Source of the DNA: Pteria penguin
Lineage: Eukaryota; Mollusca; Bivalvia; Pterioida; Pteriidae
NCBI GenBank assembly: GCA_035048485.1
Contig: CM068583.1
Span: 66,153,306-66,217,305, forward strand
DNA: 64,000 nt
Reading direction: 5' to 3'
The translations under genes and the position numbers were made by a program. Of this stretch, positions 25,392 to 35,834 are shown piece by piece. Numbering within the stretch: the stretch's first letter is position 1; each line of letters starts with the position of its first letter. The notes below the pieces were generated by a model. It ran no database searches. It was not told the origin of the DNA and saw only the letters and a list, made by a program, of their open reading frames with translations.

Positions 25392-25965
25392 CAAGGGAAG
25401 ATTACGGAAGTGAAGTAAATTCTACTTAGATTGCAATAAATTTCATAAAGCGCCCCTGGTCAGTAAAAAACAAAAACCCACCAAATTTTGTAGATAATTT
25501 AGATAAATTTACAGATATCTATGACAGATACTACTTATGCCACCTTGCTTCATACATATATTATTCTCTCAATATGTAATTGAATATACTATGACATACT
25601 AATCAATGTGTCATTATGTGAGTGTGCATGTATGTTTTTCGTATGTTAATGAGTGTTTGAACATGTATATGAGAGTTATGTAATATATATACACATGAGA
25701 TATATTAGAATTCTTTCCCTCCCCATTCCAATTTACCCTTTCTTTCTTTTTTCTTTCTCTCTAATTCCTTACTATCAACTCTTTGGTCCCTACAGTTACT
25801 TTTCTTGTCTTTCTCCTGTTCTATTGTTATTATAGCATATATATTGATATACATATATAGGATGCAAAAAACACAAATCAATAAAATGTGTCTTATTATC
25901 ATAGTATAGATATTACAATTACAAAATACTAAAAGATTACCTTAAGTATTGAAATATACTGTATA

Positions 25966-25995
25966 TGTATGTGTGTATGTATGTATGTATGTATG

Positions 25996-26042
<47 letters not shown>
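25966..26042. repeat. ATGT / TG microsatellite in the LINE 3' region
   Basis: (TATG)n followed by TATATA and about 17 TG dinucleotides. Confidence 0.95.
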
Positions 26043-26043
<1 letters not shown>

Positions 26044-26152
26044 ATTTAAATGAACATGTTCGGGTGTGTGTTTTTTATGTATATCAATCTGAATGTATTG
26101 TATTATATGTCAAACCATTTTGTGTGAAAAAAAAAAAAACCTCTAACCATGT

Positions 26153-28262
26153 CATTGTGGATTTATATACCACTACCTGTCTTATTGTGGATTTGTATAT
26201 CACTTCCTGTCTCATTGTGGATTGGTATACTACTACCTGTCTTATTGTAGATTGGTATACCACCTACCGTCTTATTGTGGATTGGTATGCCATTTCCTGC
26301 CTTATCGTGGATAGGCATACCACTTCCCGTCTTATTGTAGTTTGGTATACCACTTCCTGTCTTATTATGGATTTGTATACCACTTCCTGTATTATTAGGA
26401 TTAGTATCCTACTACCGGTATACCACTTAACGTCTTATTGTGGATTGGTATACCACTTCCTGTCGTCTTGTTGTTGGTATACCACCTCTCGTCTTATTGT
26501 AGATTGGTATACCTCTTCCGGTTTTATTGTGGATTTGTATACCACTTCCTGTCTTTTTGTAGATTGGTATACCACTTCCCGTCTTAATGGGGATTGGTAT
26601 ACCACTACCCGTCTTATTGTGGATTGGTATACCACTTCCAGTCTTATTGTAGATTGTTATACCTCTTCCTGTCTTATTGTGAATTTGTATACCACTTCCT
26701 GTCTTTTTGTAGATTGGTATACCAATTCCTGTTTTATTGTGATTCGTATACCATTTCCTGTTATATACTACTTCCCGTCTAATTTTGGATTGATATGCCA
26801 CTTCCAGTCTTATTGTGGATTGGTATATCACTTACCGTCTGTGTGTGGATTGGTATACCAATGCCTTCCTCTCTTTCTGTAGATTGGTATACTACTTCCC
26901 GTCCTATTGTGGGTTGGTATACCACTTTCTCTCTTATTGTAGATTGGTATATCACTTTCCGTCTTATTGTGGGTTGGCATACCACTTCCTGTTTTATTGT
27001 GGATTGGTATACCACTTCCTGTCGTCTTGCAGATTGGTATACCACTTCCCGTCTTATCGTAGATTAGTATACCTCTTCCTGTCTTATTGCGGATTAGTAT
27101 ACCATATCCTGTCTTATTGTGGATTCGTATACCACTTCCCATCTTATTGTGGATTGGTATATCACTTATTTGCCTTACTGCAGATTCCAATATCACTTCC
27201 TGTCATGATGTAGATTGGTATACCACTTCCTGTCTTGTTGTGGATTGGTATACCACTTCCCGTCTTATTGTGGATAGGTCAACCTCTAACCATGTCATTG
27301 TGGATTTATATACCACTACCTGTCTTATTGTGGATTTGAATACCACTTCCTGTCTCATTGTGGATTGGTATACCACTACCTGTCTTATTGTAGATTGGTT
27401 TACCACCTACCGTCTTATTGTGGATTGGTATGCCACTTCCTGTCTTATCGTGGATAGGCATACTACTACCCGTCTTATTGTAGATTGGTATACCACTTCC
27501 TGTCTTATTATGGATTTGTATACCACTTCCTGTATTATTAGGATTGGTATACTACTACCGGTATACCACTTCCGGTCTTATTGTGGATTGGTATACCACT
27601 TCTCGTCTTATTGCGGATTGGTATACCACTTCTCGTCTTATTGTGGATTCGTATACCACTTCCCATCTTATTGTGGAGTGGTATATCACTTATTTGCCTT
27701 ACTGCAGATTCCAATATCACTTCCTGTCATGATGTAGATTGGTATACCACTTCCTGTCTTGTTGTGGATTGGTATACCACTTCCCGTCTTATTGTGGATA
27801 GGTCAACCTCTAACCATGTCATTGTGGATTTATATACCACTACCTATCTTATTGTGGATTTGTATACCACTTCCTGTCTCATTGTGGATTGGTATACCAC
27901 TACCTGTCTTATTGTAGATTGGTATACCACCTACCGTCTTACTGTGGATTGGTATGCCACTTCCTGTCTTATCGTGGATAGGTATACTACTACCCGTCTT
28001 ATTGTAGATTGGTATACCACTTCCTGTCTTATTATGGATTTGTATACCACTTCCTGTATTATTAGGATTGGTATACTACTACCGGTATACCACTCCCGGT
28101 CTTATTGTGGATTGGTATACCACTTCCTGTCGTCTTGTAGATTGGTATACCACTTCCTGTCTTTTTGTAGATTGGTATACCACTTCCTGTCTTTTTGTAG
28201 ATTGGTATACCACAACCCGTCCTATTCTGTCTTATTGTGGTTTAATATATCACTTCTTGTCT
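26153..28262. repeat. 30-bp minisatellite, right half, with higher-order units
   Basis: Continuation of the 30-bp array. The junction phrase 'ggtcaacctctaaccatgtc' marks higher-order unit starts at about 27,278 and 27,802 (524 bp apart). The same phrase, interrupted by the LINE, is at 21,443 and 26,141. The sequences following each start run in parallel ('tttatataccactacct', 'attggtatgccacttcctgt', 'aggattggtatactactacc'). Confidence 0.95.
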
Positions 28263-29344
28263 TTTCGATATCGACGTTTTTCTATGTGTATCCATGAACT
28301 GCTCCTTCATACATGTAACTAAAACAACATGGCTCGCCGACGGGGCATTGTTAGAGGGAAAGATTTCAAGGTAAAGTCCAAGATAAAGGTCAAAAGTTAA
28401 AAAGTTATGATACCATTATGTAAAATGTCAAAACCCCCAAAACCCTCAAGCACATTGGTGAAGCAATGCGCGTCTCCTTCCGGTTCCAGCAAATTTCGAG
28501 ACAAGAGTATATCAATCTTGTTCATAAGCCCTCGAGTATATCAACTGTGGCACAACTCGGACGCGATTTTGTACCTTTATGCATCACAAAACCACATTTC
28601 AACTGTCACCCAATAGCTGACAGAAGAAATAAAATCAAAGTATCATTATACCGCCAAATGTGAGTCATCGTGTCCAAATTCAAATTTGATCTGTAATTTG
28701 ACATAACAAGAAGATATTTGTAAAAGATCAACCCCACTGAGGTATTTTTGTGTTTGTCGTATCATGTGTACTTGATGTGTCTTATACCTTGTTGTTCTTA
28801 CATTTTTCGGATATTTTGTCTTTTAGTTTAAAACCGACCTTTTGATTATTGGATCAAGGACTTATAGTATTGGATTTAGAAAAAAATTACAAATGGAACG
28901 TTCAAATAAAATGAGAATCGTCATTCTATTAGAGTGGTTAAACGATATACAGGCCCACCACCTAAAACTATTCAATGTGATTTTAATTCATTCGTGTTAC
29001 TTACAATTTTATACTTATTCGTCTATTTGACATTCTCTCTATCTGAACCCAAGGACTTATCTTGTTTACAAGTCCTTGATCAGTGCAATACCTATCTTCT
29101 CTTAATTGCTAATAATAAATGGAATTGCTATGGAGGAACTAAAATAATAACTCTCAAGGTCTCTTCTGTGTAAACCATTATACATACTGCGTTTGTATTT
29201 TGTACAGTCAGTTGAATTAGTAACTAGGCATCAGATTGCATAGATGTAATTTTGGATTACCAGAATTCACCCATCGACCTAGTCATTATAGTGCTGCGTC
29301 ACGTTATAAATTCTGCAGAATGTAACTTTTTAATTGTAACAGGC
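28263..29344. other. No recognisable gene
   Basis: AT-rich sequence. A short inverted repeat, 'aaggactt' / 'aagtcctt', lies at 29,051-29,076. Open frames up to 79 codons show no motif. Confidence 0.5.
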
Positions 29345-29432
29345 AGGGTGACATATTATGGCATTACCCAGGGATCGAACCCAAAATCTTCCACTTTCAG
29401 GAAAGACACTCTCACCACTGAGAGCATATCAC
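29345..29432 (-). repeat. tRNA-like SINE head
   Basis: The minus strand has a B-box-like 'gggttcgatccc' (29,371-29,382) and an A-box/D-arm-like 'gctctcagtggtgagag' (about 29,410-29,427) at tRNA-like spacing. The anticodon arm does not fold convincingly, so I read it as a SINE head or tRNA fossil, not a working tRNA. Confidence 0.45.
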
Positions 29433-30720
29433 CATATCAGCATCCGTCACACCTTCCCCTGCCAGAGGTTTCCAAACACTGGAAACCCAAGAGAGAAATT
29501 AACTCTGGGTAACCTTCACATGAAGGTCACTCTCACGGAATCCAGAAACTTACACTTCCGCTTTGAAAATAGTCTATGTTTCTAAACCACCCAATGCAAT
29601 CAGTACTCTAGACCGAGTTTCACTGAAAGGCATAAGCCATGGTTCAAGTTCCTGTAGAAATTCCCTACTGTACAGGAGCACCATTTCAATAATGAAGTGT
29701 ATAAATACCAAGTTACTGTTCGTTTCGTTTTAACAGAACTCATGTCTATGAAACACAAGTTTGAGAAAGATATTAAACACACTTACGGATTTTTGAAGAT
29801 ATGTAAAAGAGTTGATATACCACTCAAATATCCTTAGAAACAGTTTTTTACAACCTTTTAGTCATATGCCGAAATACTTTCCCTCTCCCTATCTCCTTCC
29901 CATTTTCGATTACTTACTGTTACTATGACAAACACTACATAGAAACGTATGTAAACCTACAAAATCTGCAAAGGGTGGTGACTTCATCCGAAAAAATTTC
30001 ATACGGAGAAAAACATCTCTAGGTAAGCACAATACATCTAGTACAACATTTCTGTTTTGTGTATATGACGTTGCGATAAAAAACAAGATCAAATAACCTT
30101 ACCTCTAACATGAGCAACTATGTGAAAGGGACATCAATAACTAAAAAAGTGTTGAGTTTGTGTTAAGACATTCATGTACTAAATCATTTATTTTGGCAAA
30201 TTGTCAGATGGATTTGCTCATGATTGATGTAATAGAATACACCACAACCAAATTATTAATATAAATGACAGGAATGTTAGAATGTAAAACATATAAGATA
30301 CATGCATTACTTGCAATAAAGCAACTTGGACCTTTTGCAAAGGATGAAACAAACATGTACATGTATTACAAAAATTCTCCATAAATGAGATCTCAAAGCA
30401 AAAGAAATATATCCAAGAATAAAAATGCATTCACTTGATTATTTCCCCTTGATAATACAAACAATACTGTAAATATAGTATATGTATATATCGTAAACCT
30501 CGGTCCTGGTAATACCAAACCAGACATATTTCAACAAATTGTTGATTTAATCATCTAATAAATAAGTATATCAATAAATGAAATTGACTACAATATTTTG
30601 TCTTCTGTATTCCTTTAAGAATCAAGTAACATCATAAGTAAATCTTGAACACACCAATATTGCTTTTTAAAAATATACGACTCTTCTTAAGATTCACCAA
30701 AATAAGTAAGTCATGACACA
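29433..30720. other. No recognisable feature
   Basis: Unique-looking AT-rich DNA. Nothing motif-bearing on either strand. Confidence 0.5.
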
Positions 30721-31300
30721 AAGGTCATTAAAGACAGGGACAGATCATCAGGCCTGAAAATATACAGCAAATGATCATTAAAGACAGGGACAGATCATCA
30801 GGCCTGAAAATATACAGCAAATCACAAAGGCTGAAAATATACAGTAAATCACAAAGGCTGAAAATATACAGCAAATCACAAAGGCTGAAAATATTGATAC
30901 TACACAGACAGCCTGAAATGTTTATAGTTAATCACCAAACCTGAAAATTCATAGTGAATCACAAAGTAGGAAAATATTTATAGCGAATCATCAAGTCTGA
31001 AAATATTATGGTGGATCACAAAGGCTGAAAATCCATAGTGAATCACAAAGTAGGAAAATATTTATAGTGAATCATCAAGCCTGAAAATATTATGGTGGAT
31101 CACAAAGGCTGAAAATCCATAGTGAATCACAAAGTAGGAAAATATTTATAGTGAATCATCAAGCCTGAAAATATTATGGTGGATCACAAAGGCTGAAAAT
31201 CCATAGTGAATCACAAAGTAGGAAAATATTTATAGTGAATCATCAAGCCTGAAAATATTATGGTGGATCACAAAAGGCTGAAAATCCATAGTGAATTCTC
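30721..31300. repeat. Compound array: duplicate, 27-bp triplet, then 84-bp units
   Basis: A block containing 'gacagggacagatcatcagg' is repeated twice (30,733-30,825). A 27-bp unit around 'cacaaaggctgaaaatatac' follows three times. Then come four 84-bp units starting at 30,956, 31,040, 31,124 and 31,208. Each 84-bp unit is itself three related 27-29 bp subunits (gaatcacaaagtagg..., gaatcatcaagcctg..., ggatcacaaaggctg...). Confidence 0.93.
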
Positions 31301-32564
31301 TAACAATACTGAATCACCTATCTTAGAACAGATTTATATTCTACAGCGCAAAAAAGATTGTGACTATAGTAACACATACATATTTCACAACTGGAATGCA
31401 ATTATACATTTAGTTTTACAATAAACTGTAGTTTAATGTTGCACTAAGAATATATAAAAAGAGGTTATAGACACTTTCAGAAAAACATAAATACAAAATA
31501 CCGAGATAAATTCTCAACTAGAAAAGTGATGAAGTTATGAACATCACTGACCTTGACCTCTGATTTGGAAATCTATAGGCATGTTCCTTCCATGATTCAT
31601 TTCTATGCAAAATTTAATACTGTACATTGAAAATATGTAGTAAATCTAAACCATGCGATTTAAATTTACTACATATATAACACATGCACCTACATGGACG
31701 TCTGCTGGTGTCGAGGATGTGATATCCCCACCTCGGAACAGAGCCACGTGCAACCAATTTCAAGTCATGTACATTGAAAAGTTATCACATTACAAAGGAA
31801 GTGTTGATAAATGGAAACATGGACAGGTGATCAGACAGATTGATTGACAGATTTATAGAAAATATTCTAATAAATAGTGATTTTTAGATTTTTAGCATGT
31901 GGATTCACTTTAAAATTGCAGCATGATTTTGTACAATGGATATTAGGTTATATGTAAATGCAATATTTTAATGTTTTTATATGGTGAGATTTGTGTATAA
32001 AACGCTATTCTTAACATAATTACACATTTACCACAAAATACTTGAAGTAGGAACATATCTGCTTTCAATGTCACCAATTACAATTTGTTTTCTTCAAAAA
32101 TAATATTCATAAAATTCCTTTCTGTTTACTGTCCTCTTAAAGTTACGTATCTTTTAGTATTTATCAAAATTCAAAACATCATTCAATCAACAAATTGACA
32201 TGAAAATAAAATCCAATACTTGCAGAATATGACAAATTTTACATTCAATTACATAATTAATATCAAGATTATCACAGCTAAGAGAGCACAAACAGTCAAC
32301 AATAAAAGTAAAGACAATAAAAGCATTAATACTAGTCACCACATCATATTCACATTGCATGGATTTCATAATGAAGGAGGGAAGGAAAAATCCAGAGAAG
32401 AGATCAAATGACTTTAACACAGATATAAGATCTTGCCCTCCTGTAGTATATACCTGAATAACAAAGTACAATGAGGAATGCATAGAGATTTATATAACAA
32501 TTCAATCAATATTAAAATGATGCATAATGTACTAAACAAGGAATGACAAATGATGGAATGGTGT
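31301..32564. other. No recognisable feature
   Basis: Downstream flank of the peptidase gene. No second gene recognised; the short frames at 31,653 and 32,187-32,483 have no motif. Confidence 0.5.
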
Positions 32565-32570
32565 TTTATT
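32565..32570 (-). promoter_or_regulatory. Candidate polyadenylation signal of the peptidase gene
   Basis: AATAAA on the minus strand, 32 bp past the stop codon at 32,603. That is very close to the stop, so a more distal signal may be the one used. Confidence 0.35.
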
Positions 32571-32602
32571 ATATACAGTATGTTCTACATCTAATGGAAT
32601 GA

Positions 32603-32702
32603 TCACCAGACCTGACATTTTGTTTGAGGATTCATGGGAGAGTTTGGTTTGCAGTTGAATGCCCGGGCAAAATCTCCAGAGTTTGACACAACTCCTATAG
32701 TT
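32603..32702 (-). CDS. Peptidase last exon
   Basis: [32 protein letters not shown] and stop TGA. The C-terminal Cys-x-Val-Trp is the M13 end motif. Acceptor TTTTAACAG, phase 2. Confidence 0.98.
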
Positions 32703-33805
32703 CTGTTAAAATAATAAAAAATGATTGTTTTGAATCAATACTGGTATATCATACATAACATCAACATATTCATAATGTTTTATTCATGTTTTCACAACAG
32801 AAAAGCACAACAAATTAGGAATAGGGCTAAACTTCTATTGGACAGTCAAAGCTCAAAATGTTAGGGACAGTTGTTAAAGATAAGCAGGTAGAAACAATAA
32901 TCAAATGCTTTAATACCTGGTACTTAAATATGATTAAATTGATTATTGTTTTACATCACTCCATGATTATTTCATATATATGGTGACGGCATCTGCCTGA
33001 TGCATTGCATAGATATTTAGACCTTTGCAACGGACCCACACGAAGCAGTGAGGGATCTTTTGCATGCAATCTTATTAAAACGCGACTTGTACTATGTTCC
33101 TCTACGATACTCTCCGTAAATCAAAATTTTGTGCATCAATCTTATGTCAGCCAATCAGTATTGCAATCTGATGGTAGCCCCATCAATAATAGAGATAGTA
33201 TTTGTATAAGACAGAAAGATTACCATGAAATGAAACAAAGAGACAGATGATTTTACATTTCTTATTTCATTGAATTTAAAACTGGCATCTTATTCAGTCA
33301 GGAATCACTCAATATATAGATCTATACAGTACCTACAGCCTACAGAAATAGGCTATATTTATGAGATACATACCTGTATTTACTGTACGTATGTTCATCA
33401 GTAAGTATTACAGGATAAGATACATACCTGTATTTGCTGTAAGTATGTTCATCAGTAAGTATTACAGGATAAGATACATACCTGTATTTGCTGTAAGTAT
33501 GTTCATCAGTAAGTATTGCTGTTTTAGTGTATTCTTTTGTATATTTGGCACACCAAAGCTAAAAGAAATTAAGAAAATTATGCAATAATCAATCACAATG
33601 TTATTTCATCTTTTGTATCATACATATGAAAGCGACACGAATGGTAAAGATTATTCAGTTATCATTCTTGATCACAATATAGGTTACTCACAATCCATTT
33701 AAATCCTTCTAGCAAAACAAACATGTAAAATAGGTCTTGTAAATCACTGCTCATCACAGTTCATCTTTGTCAGTTGTTAGGTTAATCACATAAATTTGAT
33801 ATAGC

Positions 33806-33888
<83 letters not shown>

Positions 33889-34427
33889 ACCAATGTAATT
33901 GCCTGAGATAAAGCTTTCAAGACCTATGTATTTTATTTCTGTATAAAGTACATTAATCGGTGGCGTCATAACGCCCCATATTTGACCCACTTTTCAACAC
34001 AGAAAGCAATATTTGGCAGACTTTTGATTGTTAATCTTCGGACGTCATAATAAAAAGTTCAACATTTCCAAACTTGCGTGACATCATTAAAGTCGTATTT
34101 TGCGCTAAAGTGCTAGACATTCTACGAAAGCATGTCATTCGGGATAAATGTTACGTTGTCAAGGGACACCGGCTGTTTCTTTCAATTTATAACTTCCCTC
34201 CGGAATGATTTTATGATGCAGTTTATAAATAGGAAATGGAAGTTTCCAGTATGATATTTTGGCATTAAAAGTGCATATATATAGAATAAGTGACTTATTT
34301 TGTGTTTTCATGCAGGAATAAAGTACAATGGCTGATGCATTTATTAGATATAATGTGCTAATTATATCTAATAAATGCATCAGCCATTGTACTTTATTTC
34401 TGCATGAAAACACAAAATAAGTCACTT

Positions 34428-34490
<63 letters not shown>

Positions 34491-35795
34491 TAATGCCTCA
34501 CTTCCAGAGATGTCAGATCTCTTACTTTATATGTATACCAACATCCCACTGCCAGAGATATCAAATCTCTTACTTTACATATATACCAACATCTCACCAC
34601 CAGAGATGTCAGATCTCTTACTTTATATGTATACCAACATCTCACCACCAGAGATGTCTGATCTTTTACTTTATATGTATACCAACATCTCACCACCAGA
34701 GATGTCAGAACTCTTACTTTATATGTATACCAACATCTCACCACCAGAGATGTCTGACCTTTTACTTTATATGTATACCAACATCTCACCACCAGAGATG
34801 TCAGAACTCCTACTTTATATGTATACCAAGATCTCACCACCAGAGATGTCTGATCTCTTACTTTAAATGTATACCAACATCTCACCACCAGAGATGTCAG
34901 AACTCTTACTTTATATGTATACCAACATCTCACCACCAGAGATGTCTGATCTCTTACTTTATATGTATACCAACATCTCACCACCAGAGATGTCTGATCT
35001 TTTACTTTATATGTATACCAACATCTCACCACCAGAGATGTCTGATCTTTTACTTTATATGTATACCAACATCTCACCACCACATATTTCTGATCTCTTA
35101 ATTTATATGTATACCAACATCTCACCACCAGAGATGTCAGAACTCTTACTTTATATATATACCAACATCTCACCACCAGAGATGTCAGAACTCTTACTTT
35201 ATATATATACACTTTATATATATACCAACATCTCACCACCAGAGATGTCAGATCTCTTACTTTATATATATACCAACATCTCACTACTAGAGATGTCAAA
35301 CATTTTACTTTATACATATTTATACTAATATCTCACCACCAGAGATGTCTGATCTTTTACTTTATATGTATACCAACATCTCACCACCAGAGATGTCAGA
35401 ACTCTTACTTTATATGTATACCAACATCTCACCACCAGAGATGTCTGATCTTTTACTTTATATGTATACCAACATCTCACCACCAGAGATGTCAGAACTC
35501 TTACTTTATATGTATACCAACATCTCACCACCAGAGATGTCAGATCTCTTACTTTATATGTATACCAACATCTCACCACCAGAGATGTCAGAACTCTTAC
35601 TTTATATGTATACCAACATCTCACCACCAGAGATGTCTGATCTCTTACTTTATATGTATACCAACATCTCACCACCAGAGATGTCAGATCTCTTAATTTA
35701 TATATATACCAACATCTCACTACTAGAGATGTCAAACATTTTACTTTATACATAATTATACTAATATCTCACTACTAGAGATTTCGGATTTCTTA

Positions 35796-35834
<39 letters not shown>

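Larger units (their letters stand above)
21455..26152 (+). mobile_element. L1/Tx1-like LINE inserted in the 30-bp array
   Basis: The element body lies between two copies of the 12-mer 'ctctaaccatgt' (21,455-21,466 and 26,141-26,152), which look like a target-site duplication. It ends in a 13-A tail (26,127-26,139) directly before the right copy. Inside is a decayed ORF2 (APE-type endonuclease, reverse transcriptase, Cys-rich tail) and about 0.73 kb of 3' UTR with a TG/ATGT microsatellite. Only about 150 bp precede ORF2 and no ORF1 was seen, so the copy is probably 5'-truncated. The same 12-mer is part of the satellite's higher-order unit (27,283 and 27,807), so the array's own repetition could also explain it. 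Confidence 0.8.

Noticed and set aside
20109..28322. Many 60-305 codon frames rich in Tyr/Thr or Ile/Pro/Leu
   Set aside because: Ten-residue periodicity from the 30-bp satellite, present in several frames and on both strands.
29345..29432. Possible functional tRNA gene on the minus strand
   Set aside because: A- and B-box-like sequences exist, but the anticodon stem and acceptor stem do not pair convincingly; better read as a SINE head.
34490..35755. Open frames up to 275 codons on both strands with 16-residue repeats
   Set aside because: Exactly the 48-bp minisatellite period. Open on both strands at once, inside an intron, with composition set by the DNA unit.
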